Assembly (NCBI GenBank): GCA_027331445.1
Contig: DAHWUD010000004.1
Span: 1 to 55,468 of the forward strand
Source: Candidatus Amesbacteria bacterium
GTDB taxonomy: Bacteria > Patescibacteriota > Microgenomatia > CAZETR01 > Amesbacteraceae
Direction: 5' to 3'
Length of the DNA: 55,468 nucleotides
Positions 22,589 through 29,489 of this stretch are shown one piece after another (position 1 is the stretch's first letter; each line of letters starts with the position of its first letter). Position numbers and translations under genes: made by a program. The notes beneath the pieces were generated by a model, which ran no database searches, was not told the origin of the DNA, and saw nothing but the letters and a program-made list of their open reading frames with translations.

Positions 22589-23245
22589 ATGCAGGATTTA
22601 ATCGCTCTGCCGGCTCTGATATTACTGGCGGTTTTGGTCGTCACCCCGCAACTTCTTCCCTCTCTCCCTCCCCCAGTCTCTCTTCCGCCGCCACTGGCCA
22701 CGACCAGTCTTTCTCCCACTCCCGCCCCCACCTTGCCTCCCCCACCTACCATCCGCGCCCCCAAAATCCCTCTTCCCACCGCCGTTCCCAATACTGCCCC
22801 CTGGGGTGTCGCCCGGCAGATCGATCAGCATACCTGGCAAATCCGCATCAACAACGACCCGGCCATGGGTTCGCCCTCAGACATCCTCCAAGCCCTAAAC
22901 AATCTTCGCGCCCGTTACGGCGCCCAGCCTCTCCAAACTGACCCCCGTCTGTGCGCTTACGCCCAAAAACGGGCCGATTATTTCAAATCCATTTCCGCTA
23001 CTGACGATCATCGCGGTCTGACCGACTATCTTCAAAACGGGACCGGCTTTGCCGACTTGGGTTACAACTGGGTCGGGGAGAATTCCTCCTATGGCTATGT
23101 CATGTCCGGAGTCCACTTAATTGAATTTGTTTACAATTCCGACCCCGATCACAGTAAAAACCAGCTCGATCCCAAATGGGACCACGGCTGTGTCGGCGTC
23201 AACTCTCCCGCCACCGATCTCATCTTCGCCACCTCACCGCGATAA
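22589..23245 (+). CDS. secreted CAP-domain protein
   Basis: 218 residues. An N-terminal hydrophobic anchor (about 5-25) and a long Pro/Ser/Thr-rich linker (about 25-75) precede a CAP/SCP domain: 'ILQALNNLRARYGAQPLQTDPRLCAYAQKRADYF' (about 98-131), 'DDHRGLTDYL', 'WVGENSSYG' and 'FVYNSDPDHSKNQLDPKWDHGCVGV'. The His and Glu of the CAP cavity are present. Bacterial CAP proteins are wall-exposed and their ligands are mostly unknown. It starts 8 bases after tRNA-Leu(TAG). Confidence 0.8.
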   Translation: MQDLIALPALILLAVLVVTPQLLPSLPPPVSLPPPLATTSLSPTPAPTLPPPPTIRAPKIPLPTAVPNTAPWGVARQIDQHTWQIRINNDPAMGSPSDILQALNNLRARYGAQPLQTDPRLCAYAQKRADYFKSISATDDHRGLTDYLQNGTGFADLGYNWVGENSSYGYVMSGVHLIEFVYNSDPDHSKNQLDPKWDHGCVGVNSPATDLIFATSPR

Positions 23246-23254
23246 ACTATAGGA

Positions 23255-23283
23255 TTGACTTAACTAGTCTCCACTCATATAAT
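23255..23283 (+). promoter_or_regulatory. consensus promoter, leaderless type
   Basis: TTGACT (23255-23260), 17 bases, TATAAT (23278-23283), then 6 bases to the ATG at 23290. Transcription should start at the initiation codon. Confidence 0.75.
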
Positions 23284-23289
23284 CGGCTT

Positions 23290-23760
23290 ATGACCAATGA
23301 AGTACCTAAAGAACAAGACGGCCCTCATCTTGCAGATATTGCAGAGCAGAATCTGAAAAATTTCCTTAAAGACGCAACAATTGGTACGCCCAAACTGCTG
23401 GCTTTTAGCGATGAACTTAACCGGAAATCTCTTCGAAGCCAAATAGATTTTACACTAAAAGACTTTGACAATGCTCCACACCATGTTTCCTTTTTAAGAA
23501 CAATGGAGTTTCAGATTGCTATACTTGACCTCCAAATAGACAACCGAAAAGTGACAATTCCAGGATATGCAGCTGCTTCGTCCAAAGCATCTAAATTAAT
23601 CAGTGACGTAGAAAAATATTGTGTTTTAGATCGTCTTCAGGAAACTTCCGGTTCTAATAAAACAGAGTGGGAAGATGAGCAACTCCGTGGCGAAGCAGAA
23701 GACCAGTATCTTGATATCGTCTGGAACCTGTACCGTTCGGCTACTGGTGACTCTGATTAG
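23290..23760 (+). CDS. hypothetical soluble protein
   Basis: 156 residues, polar and mostly helical, with no recognised domain or membrane segment. The start at 23290 is chosen because a consensus promoter ends 6 bases before it; the longer open frame overlaps the CAP-domain gene. It converges on dinB with a 20-base overlap of the two 3' ends. Confidence 0.5.
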   Translation: MTNEVPKEQDGPHLADIAEQNLKNFLKDATIGTPKLLAFSDELNRKSLRSQIDFTLKDFDNAPHHVSFLRTMEFQIAILDLQIDNRKVTIPGYAAASSKASKLISDVEKYCVLDRLQETSGSNKTEWEDEQLRGEAEDQYLDIVWNLYRSATGDSD

Positions 23761-24937
23761 TTCCAAATCTATACCACTTATCTCCCAAATACCCCGTCAC
23801 TTCAGGTCTGATCAATTCTCCCCCCAAAAGCGTTGCCGGGTACACCGTAAACAATCCGTATTTCCCGTTCACCGCGTCTGCCGCCTTTAACAGATCCTCT
23901 CTGTTGCTGAATATTGAACTTTGCACCTTGAACTCTAAATTGGAAATCCCTGTCCCGGCAAACCTCACCCCACCGACCGGCTTCTTTTCATACTCTTTCC
24001 ACAACAGAGTAAAAATTGTTAACGGATCATTAGTTGGAGCCGGAATTGTCAGCCTTACCCACGAACTTTCTTCATACCTATCAGCCGACAGCGACAGCCA
24101 CATTGTCCTCCCGGCCATGTCCATCTCCCGCAATTTAGCCGCCGCCTCTTCCACCAGATTTCTCACCAGTTTTTTTATCCCTTCCTGTTTGGTTATTTCC
24201 GTAAACGTTGTAAATGTCCGCGATACGCTTTTGGCCGGCTCCAGTTTTTCTATTTCCGCCACCGGCTCTTCCTCCCGCAGCCACACCAGCTCCGCGATTT
24301 CCGGCGGCAGTTGCCGCAGCCGTGCTTCTCCCAAAGTCGTCACTCCCAATCCGTGTAAAAACGCACTGCGCGATCGCCCGATTCCACATACCTCTTCCAC
24401 CTTTACCGCCGCCGTCCTCTCCAGATAATCCTCCGGTGTCAGCCACGTCAATCCGTCCGGTTTTCGCATTTCCGAAGCCAGTTTGGCGATCAGTTTGGTA
24501 AACGCAATCCCCACCGACGCCCGCATCCACTCTCCCAGCTCCTGCTTTATCCGCCATTTCATTTCCAAAGCCATCTGCCACGCTCCCCCCGCGAAATTTT
24601 TTTGGCTGTCCGTCACCTCTGCAAACATTTCGTCAATCGAAAACACCTCCACCGTCGGGGAGTAGTCCTGCACGATTTTGACCAGCCTTCGCGTCAGGGC
24701 CAAATATTTATCCATATCCGCCGGCACCAGGGTTATCCGGGGACAAAGCCTTCGGGCCTCCCACACCGTCACCCCGGTTTTGACTCCGAATTTTTTAGCT
24801 TCCACCGACGCCGCGATCACGCAACCCCTCCCTTCGGCCTTGATTATTCCCACCGGCCGGCCGCGAAGTAAGGGGGAGGCTTGCTGCTCCGCCGTCGCGA
24901 AGTAGGAATTCATATCTATGTGTAAGATGGTTCGCAT
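23741..24937 (-). CDS. dinB: Y-family DNA polymerase IV
   Basis: 398 residues from the chosen ATG (MRTILHIDMNSYFATAEQQ). It has the Y-family palm motifs: 'HIDMNSYFATAEQ' (first catalytic Asp), 'RGCVIAASVEAKKFGVKTG' and 'VEVFSIDEMFAEVT' (the SIDE motif with the second Asp/Glu pair), then the thumb HhH 'VEEVCGIGRSRSAFLHGLGVTTLGE' and a little-finger domain. It performs translesion synthesis. The ATG at 24937 has GGAGG 8 bases upstream. It overlaps the end of the small upstream gene, so the pair is coupled. Confidence 0.88.
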   Translation of the reverse strand: MRTILHIDMNSYFATAEQQASPLLRGRPVGIIKAEGRGCVIAASVEAKKFGVKTGVTVWEARRLCPRITLVPADMDKYLALTRRLVKIVQDYSPTVEVFSIDEMFAEVTDSQKNFAGGAWQMALEMKWRIKQELGEWMRASVGIAFTKLIAKLASEMRKPDGLTWLTPEDYLERTAAVKVEEVCGIGRSRSAFLHGLGVTTLGEARLRQLPPEIAELVWLREEEPVAEIEKLEPAKSVSRTFTTFTEITKQEGIKKLVRNLVEEAAAKLREMDMAGRTMWLSLSADRYEESSWVRLTIPAPTNDPLTIFTLLWKEYEKKPVGGVRFAGTGISNLEFKVQSSIFSNREDLLKAADAVNGKYGLFTVYPATLLGGELIRPEVTGYLGDKWYRFGTNQSHQ

Positions 24938-25164
24938 TTGCCGATCCTCCATCCCAGACTCTCCCGATCTAAAACCAGTTCCACCAGCATCCCCCCCGCC
25001 TCCGCCACGAAACATAGGTACCGCCGCCCCCCGTCCTGCCTCTCAAACACCATGGTTACCCGGGACACGCTATAACTGTGTCCCCGCCAATCAAAGCCTA
25101 TAGGGAGCACTACACCGCCCCCAAACCGCACATTGACTCCTATCGCCTCATTGATTATCTGCAC
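24916..25164 (-). CDS. small partner protein upstream of dinB
   Basis: 82 residues from GTG 25164, a beta-rich sequence ('YSVSRVTMVFERQDGGRRYLCFVAEAGGMLVELVLDRESLGWRIGKCEPSY'). Small proteins of this type (DUF6504-like) often precede Y-family polymerase genes; I recall this only as a pattern. It overlaps dinB by 22 bases and shares its promoter. It may bind the polymerase or DNA. Confidence 0.6.
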   Translation of the reverse strand: MQIINEAIGVNVRFGGGVVLPIGFDWRGHSYSVSRVTMVFERQDGGRRYLCFVAEAGGMLVELVLDRESLGWRIGKCEPSYT

Positions 25165-25170
25165 CCCCTA

Positions 25171-25199
25171 TGTATACCCAAATAAAACCCGAATGTCAA
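25171..25199 (-). promoter_or_regulatory. promoter of the dinB pair, leaderless type
   Basis: On the minus strand: TTGACA (25199-25194), 17 bases, TATACA (25176-25171), then exactly 6 bases to the GTG start at 25164. No LexA-like palindrome is visible. Confidence 0.75.
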
Positions 25200-25249
25200 G
25201 GAGAGAAAAGGGGCCGTGGGTTTTTTTCTCATACCCCGTCTAAAGATAT

Positions 25250-25447
25250 ATGGCCAAAGAATCATTGCTGAGAACTGCCATCACTTCCTGGCAGAACAGA
25301 GAAGTCAGATTTTTTCGAACCACAGGCCCCTGTCCCGAATGCGGCCAAATGCACTTCTATCCCAGGCTGGTTTGTCCCCATAGCGGCTACCCGCTCCCAA
25401 CCCCCGCCGTGATGCCTTCCCGACAACCCGCCGAAGTTGAGTCTTGA
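25250..25447 (+). CDS. small hypothetical protein with a zinc-ribbon-like motif
   Basis: 65 residues. 'CPECGQMHFYPRLVCPHSGYPLP' has CxxC and a second C-P-H, which could bind one metal. It diverges from the dinB pair. Low-complexity C-terminus. Size and context resemble stand-alone ribosome-associated ribbons, but no family is recognised. Confidence 0.45.
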   Translation: MAKESLLRTAITSWQNREVRFFRTTGPCPECGQMHFYPRLVCPHSGYPLPTPAVMPSRQPAEVES

Positions 25448-25473
25448 ACACCACTCTAGGTCTATAGTATTAT
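25444..25473 (+). promoter_or_regulatory. promoter of the cyclophilin operon, leaderless type
   Basis: TTGAAC (25444-25449), 18 bases, TATTAT (25468-25473), then 6 bases to the ATG at 25480. Confidence 0.6.
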
Positions 25474-25479
25474 CCGTGC

Positions 25480-26067
25480 ATGTCGCGCCGAAATTTAATC
25501 ATTGGTCTGGTCATTTTGGCCGTTTTAGCCTTCTTTGTTTATAAATCGCGGGCCAACCACCCCTTGCCGGCCGGCCGGATCACTACCGATATCCAAATCT
25601 CCCCCACACCTATAGTCACGCCGGAGCCCATCACCACCCGACCCCGGGTGCAGATTTCCACTTCCAAAGGTGACTTTATCATCGAACTCCGCCCCGATTT
25701 GGCTCCCCAAAGTGTCGTCAATTTTCTGACTAAATGGAGTAACGGCTACTGCAACAATTTAACCTTTCACCGGGTAGAGGACTGGGTCGTCCAGGGCTGT
25801 GATCCGGCCGGCAACGGCACCGGCGGCCAAATGACCCTCCCCACCGAAACTTCCGCTGCCTCCTTCACCGCCGGCAGCGTCGGAGTCGCCAGATTAGCTT
25901 ACCCCACGGACAAAAGTAACGATTCTCAGTTTTTTGTAGTCAAAAAAGACTCGATTTTTCTGAACGGGGAGTATACTTACTTAGGCAAGGTTGTTTCCGG
26001 TATGTCCGTTGTTGACCGCCTGGCCATCGGCGACCAGATCACAGATACCACCATTTTGACCAAATAA
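25480..26067 (+). CDS. membrane-anchored cyclophilin-type peptidyl-prolyl isomerase
   Basis: 195 residues: an N-terminal anchor (about 6-24), a Pro/Thr linker, then a compact cyclophilin domain with 'FHRV' (the catalytic Arg), 'VVQGCDPAGNGTGG' and 'NDSQFFVV'. The domain faces the outside and would speed folding of exported proteins. It is first in an operon with a trigger-factor-like gene 1 base downstream. Confidence 0.85.
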   Translation: MSRRNLIIGLVILAVLAFFVYKSRANHPLPAGRITTDIQISPTPIVTPEPITTRPRVQISTSKGDFIIELRPDLAPQSVVNFLTKWSNGYCNNLTFHRVEDWVVQGCDPAGNGTGGQMTLPTETSAASFTAGSVGVARLAYPTDKSNDSQFFVVKKDSIFLNGEYTYLGKVVSGMSVVDRLAIGDQITDTTILTK

Positions 26068-26068
26068 C

Positions 26069-26773
26069 ATGGCTCACACCGTTACCCGCCGCCAAAGTGG
26101 CGACATTGAATTAACCATTACACTTCCCTGGACTCAGGTTGCTGCGGAAATCGCCAAACAAACCCAGGCCGCCGTCGCCGCGGCTAAACTGCCCGGTTTT
26201 CGTCCCGGCAAAGCTCCCGCGAGCTTAGTCGAACCGCAGCTGGACAAAAACCAGCTCTACTCCGCCACCGTCCAGGCCCTGCTGCCGCCGGCTTACGCCG
26301 CCGCCGTCAAGGACCGGCAGCTAAAACCCATTCTTTATCCCCACATTCATGTCTCCAAAATTGACCCCGACCAGGACTGGGTTTTTACCCTTCACACCTG
26401 CGAAGTTCCTACCGTCACTCTGATCGACTATCAGCCCTTGGTCGCCGGGGTTGCCAAGGACCCCGCCGATACCCGGATTGTGCGCATTCTCGACGTTCTC
26501 CGCCAGCGCGCCGGCCTCAATCTTCCCGATATGCTGGTGGAGGAAGAAGCCAACCACCGCCTGAGTGCCCTGGTCGAAAATCTCACCCAACTGGGTATGA
26601 CCACAAAGTCCTACCTCGAAGCCAAAAAAATCACCTCCGAGAACCTCAAGGCTGCCATGGCCAGGGATGCCCGAGCTGATCTGGAAGCTGAATTTATCCT
26701 TTCCCACATCCAGACCGAACAAAAATTACCAGACCGCAAACACACTCTCGACTATTTATTGACACTGGTATAA
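26069..26773 (+). CDS. tig: short trigger factor lacking the PPIase domain
   Basis: 234 residues, against about 430 in usual trigger factors. The N-terminal ribosome-binding domain is present, with the loop signature 'GFRPGKAP' at 43-50. After 'VPTVTLIDYQPL' the sequence passes straight to the C-terminal helical arms ('PDMLVEEEANHRLSALVENLTQLGMTTKSYLEAKKI'), so the FKBP-type isomerase domain is missing. It would act as a ribosome-bound holdase. The upstream gene encodes a separate isomerase, though an exported one. Confidence 0.8.
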   Translation: MAHTVTRRQSGDIELTITLPWTQVAAEIAKQTQAAVAAAKLPGFRPGKAPASLVEPQLDKNQLYSATVQALLPPAYAAAVKDRQLKPILYPHIHVSKIDPDQDWVFTLHTCEVPTVTLIDYQPLVAGVAKDPADTRIVRILDVLRQRAGLNLPDMLVEEEANHRLSALVENLTQLGMTTKSYLEAKKITSENLKAAMARDARADLEAEFILSHIQTEQKLPDRKHTLDYLLTLV

Positions 26774-26782
26774 AATACGTAT

Positions 26783-27403
26783 ATGGCTCAAGCCTATAGT
26801 AAAGGGAGAGCTCCTCCCCGCTATGATAATTTTTTGGAAGCCCTGCGTGATCTGGGTCGCTCTACTGTTCGGGAAGGCACTACCCAGATTAAACAGGCTA
26901 TCACGGGCGACGTCCCCGAGATGTTTGGTCTGGCCAACCACGGCACTATCCAGCCACACGAGTCAGTCGCCCTAAACCAGTTGCAGACCGCCGAAAAAAC
27001 CGGCGAGGCCAAGGCCGAAGCCAGATTTGCCCGCCAGTTAACCGAAATGCGGGACGAGGAACGGGCCCGCCTTCTACGCGAAGAATCGACCACCAAACAG
27101 CAAATTCAATCCATTCAGGCCGAAATTCTCAAGCTCAGTAAGGAAGCCGGAGAACTTTTCAAGGAAGTCGAGGTCGCCGCCGTCCAGGCCCCGGTCAATC
27201 CCGGCATCTATCACAAAAACTTTTTCTCCCAGCTGCGTTCCCTTATCCTCAATCTGCGCCGCCGGGTCCAGGATTCTAAGGAATGGCTGTCTGTTACCAA
27301 CTCCCGGGCCAGCTCGCGCGGGTTCTATTGGGGTCAGGTCGGCAAATCCGGCACCAAATACATGTTGAGTTCCGAACGTTACATGGTGACTTCCACCGGC
27401 TAA
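26783..27403 (+). CDS. hypothetical coiled-coil protein (DUF5660-like)
   Basis: 206 residues: a short N-terminal region, a long charged helix (about 75-140, 'EARFARQLTEMRDEERARLLREE') and a C-terminal part with 'SQLRSLILNLRRRVQDSKEWLSVTNSR' and an aromatic tail. I recall this shape from CPR genomes as DUF5660, without a known role. It belongs to the cyclophilin-tig transcription unit. Confidence 0.55.
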   Translation: MAQAYSKGRAPPRYDNFLEALRDLGRSTVREGTTQIKQAITGDVPEMFGLANHGTIQPHESVALNQLQTAEKTGEAKAEARFARQLTEMRDEERARLLREESTTKQQIQSIQAEILKLSKEAGELFKEVEVAAVQAPVNPGIYHKNFFSQLRSLILNLRRRVQDSKEWLSVTNSRASSRGFYWGQVGKSGTKYMLSSERYMVTSTG

Positions 27404-27404
27404 A

Positions 27405-27488
27405 ATGAATTTACTGTTCCTCCTTATTTCCCTGTCTACCCTGATTATTCTGGGCGCCAGGTTTGTGGGAGGAATAAGTCTAAGCTAA
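27405..27488 (+). CDS. 27-residue membrane peptide
   Basis: ATG 27405 to TAA 27488 encodes one hydrophobic helix ('LLFLLISLSTLIILGARFV') with a short tail. It starts 1 base after the previous stop and ends shortly before a terminator, so it is in the operon. It may be a genuine micro-protein, but such a short frame could occur by chance. Confidence 0.4.
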   Translation: MNLLFLLISLSTLIILGARFVGGISLS

Positions 27489-27512
27489 ACCGAAAACACA
27501 CAAAAAAAGACG

Positions 27513-27541
27513 AAACCTCCTAAAACTAGGAGGTTTTTTTA
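27513..27541 (+). terminator. intrinsic terminator of the cyclophilin-tig operon
   Basis: AACCTCCT pairs with AGGAGGTT around a 6-base loop and is followed by a run of T. It is preceded by an A-run, so it could work in both directions. Confidence 0.85.
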
Positions 27542-27672
27542 TTTTATGAAATTTTCACCACTACTCTAGATTACAGGAGAGTTATACGAAAGTTCAACTA
27601 AACCGTCCTAAATTACATCAAATCAAAACTTCCGTAAAATAGGAGGTTTTTAAAAGAAAGAAGGTGAACCAC

Positions 27673-27852
27673 ATGCCAGAAAAACAAACTCACAGCCCGG
27701 AGCCTGATAAAAACACTAACCGGACCGCCGATGCCAAACAAGTTGTTGACACCGTGATCGCCATCATCGAGAAAGAACGCGCACGGCTGAAGAAATTGGC
27801 CGACGCCGGAAAGGATAGTTCAGTTCACGGTACAGCTCACCATTTCTGGTAA
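27673..27852 (+). CDS. small hypothetical protein
   Basis: 59 residues from ATG 27673: a polar N-terminus and one amphipathic helix ('AKQVVDTVIAIIEKERARLKKLADAG'). The ATG is preceded by AAGGTGA at ribosome-site distance; the in-frame GTG at 27664 is part of that site and is rejected as start. No known family. Confidence 0.5.
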   Translation: MPEKQTHSPEPDKNTNRTADAKQVVDTVIAIIEKERARLKKLADAGKDSSVHGTAHHFW

Positions 27853-27888
27853 AGTCTTTTTATAGTAAAATGTGAGCTAAGTGTAAAA

Positions 27889-27960
27889 GGGCACTTAGCT
27901 CAGGAGTAGAGCGTCTCATTGACATTGAGAAGGTCAGGGGTGCGAAACCCTTAGTGCCCA
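27889..27960 (+). tRNA. tRNA-Val(GAC)
   Basis: Acceptor GGGCACT/AGTGCCC, anticodon stem TCTCA/TGAGA around loop TTGACAT, T-loop GTGCGAAAC. Anticodon GAC reads valine. CCA is encoded (27961-27963), unlike most other tRNAs here. TATAGT at 27861-27866 could be its -10. Confidence 0.94.
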
Positions 27961-27970
27961 CCACCACCAT

Positions 27971-28543
27971 ATGATAGACGGTTTAACATTAGAGCTCGGC
28001 CATGGTAAAAGCGGAGTCCCGGAAAAAAGCAAAAAAGTCGCAACCGACCTTGATTTAAACTCTCTGGCCCAAAGCCCGGAAGATTTACGTGCTATAGTCG
28101 ATGCCACCAAAACCTTCCCTTATGCCGACAATACTTTTACCAACATCGTCTGCCGTCTTCCCATGAAAGACTTACTCTTGGTCCTGGGTCAACCCGAACA
28201 CCAAATTTGGTCAGAAATTCACCGGGTTCTAAAGCCCGGAGGAATGTTTGATATTTTGGCCGACACCTCTCCTACCGGCCGGCATGGCTACAAAAACGGC
28301 CAAGGTCAGGAAATCGAGATTGAGGATGCCCCTGATCTGATTCGCACCGCCCTGAAAGCCAATTGCGGTCCGGCCCGGCCCAAGCTCTTCAGTAATTTTA
28401 AATCATATCAGGTTCCCCGCGACTGGGTCGCAGTTAGATACCCCACGCCCTCCGTAGCCGCAGTTTTGAAAGACAGCCGGGCCAGGTTTTTCAGGATGAC
28501 GGCCACCAAATCCCGGGGCCTGGTTCACGAGGTAGAGCCATGA
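27971..28543 (+). CDS. methyltransferase-like protein
   Basis: 190 residues. The order 'LELGHGKSG' (a weak motif I), 'ATDLD', 'FPYADNTFTNIVCRLPMKDLL' and 'IHRVLKPGGMFDILAD' follows class I methyltransferases, but motif I is short, so SAM binding may be impaired. It overlaps the endonuclease IV start by 4 bases (ATGA). Confidence 0.6.
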   Translation: MIDGLTLELGHGKSGVPEKSKKVATDLDLNSLAQSPEDLRAIVDATKTFPYADNTFTNIVCRLPMKDLLLVLGQPEHQIWSEIHRVLKPGGMFDILADTSPTGRHGYKNGQGQEIEIEDAPDLIRTALKANCGPARPKLFSNFKSYQVPRDWVAVRYPTPSVAAVLKDSRARFFRMTATKSRGLVHEVEP

Positions 28544-29373
28544 ACCTGGGTGCCCACGTGTCTATAGCCGGAGGTCTTGATAAATGCCTGGATAGAATTG
28601 TGGCCTTGGGCGGCGACACGCTCATGACTTTTGCTTCCTCACCCCGCTCCCTGCGCACGCGCAGTTTCACTCCGGAAGAAATCAAAAATTATCTCGATAA
28701 GAAGGCCAAATACGGCATCGGCCCGCATTTTTTACACGGCGTCTACCTGGTCAATCTGGCCGCCGAAAGTAAAGCGTATCTGAAATCCAGCATCAACTCT
28801 CTCATCTTTTACCAGCAACTGGCCGGGGATATCGGCGCCGTCGGTACCATCTTTCATGTCGGCAGCCATAAAGGCCGGGGCTTCCCCCAAACCATGGACC
28901 AGATCATCGCCGCCATAAATTACATCCTCGACAGCACTCCCAAAGGCATCAAATTAATCCTGGAAAACGCCGCCGGCCAGGCCGGAACCATCGGCGCCGA
29001 TCTGGAAGAATTCTCTATTATCTTAAGCCGGGTAGGGGACAAGTCCAAAATCGGCTTTTGCCTGGACACTCAGCACGGGTTCGCGAGCGGCATATACTTG
29101 GACACCCTCCTGTCCAAGTTTGACCACGCCGTCGGTCTAAAGCACTTAACCGTCATCCATTTCAACGACTCTCTGACCGACTTTAACTCCCGCGTGGACC
29201 GCCACGCCAATCTGGGCGAAGGCACAATTGGCCTGGACCAGCTTCAAAAATTTGCCGCCGACCCCCGCCTTGCCCATCTGCCTTTTATTCTAGAAGTTCC
29301 CGGCACCGACCACGGCGGTCCCCGCAAACAGGACATTGATTTGCTCCGGTCCCTGGTAGTACAATCAGGATAA
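28540..29373 (+). CDS. nfo: endonuclease IV (AP endonuclease)
   Basis: 277 residues, full length for the family. It has the TIM-barrel metal-binding motifs: 'LGAHVSIAGG' at the N-terminus, 'FHVGSHKG', 'LENAAGQAGTIG', 'CLDTQHGFASG' (normally CLDTCHAFAAG), 'VIHFNDS...DRHANLGEG' and 'ILEVPG'. It cuts the backbone 5' of abasic sites in base-excision repair. Its end contains the thrS promoter. Confidence 0.9.
   Translation: MNLGAHVSIAGGLDKCLDRIVALGGDTLMTFASSPRSLRTRSFTPEEIKNYLDKKAKYGIGPHFLHGVYLVNLAAESKAYLKSSINSLIFYQQLAGDIGAVGTIFHVGSHKGRGFPQTMDQIIAAINYILDSTPKGIKLILENAAGQAGTIGADLEEFSIILSRVGDKSKIGFCLDTQHGFASGIYLDTLLSKFDHAVGLKHLTVIHFNDSLTDFNSRVDRHANLGEGTIGLDQLQKFAADPRLAHLPFILEVPGTDHGGPRKQDIDLLRSLVVQSG
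29336..29365 (+). promoter_or_regulatory. thrS promoter within the end of nfo
   Basis: TTGATT (29336-29341), 18 bases, TACAAT (29360-29365). The expected start lies just before the structured leader. Confidence 0.55.
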
Positions 29374-29378
29374 TTCAT

Positions 29379-29482
29379 TTGGCCGCAGACTTCACCAACC
29401 TGCATCAAGGCCAAGCCCTAAAATTAAGCCACCAGAGTAGTCAGATGGAACCCCGGGTCTGACGAAAGGGGGCATTTTTATT
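29379..29482 (+). promoter_or_regulatory. structured thrS leader, T-box-like
   Basis: First hairpin: TTGGCC-GCAG, loop ACTTCACCAAC, CTGC-ATCAA-GGCCAA; the loop holds ACT and ACC, both threonine codons. Then comes AGATGGAACCCCGG (29443-29456), close to the T-box core AGGGTGGNACCGCG. It lies in a GTCAGA/TCTGAC stem that competes with a CCCC/GGGG pairing just before ATTTTTATT. This looks like tRNA-sensing attenuation of thrS. The leader is shorter than known T-boxes, and the specifier would be in an apical loop, so the call is tentative. Confidence 0.4.
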
Positions 29483-29489
29483 TCAAAAC

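Noticed and set aside
27664-27672. GTG starts at 27664, 32407 and 10836
   Set aside because: In each case GTG is part of a GGTGA ribosome site that serves an ATG 9 bases further on.
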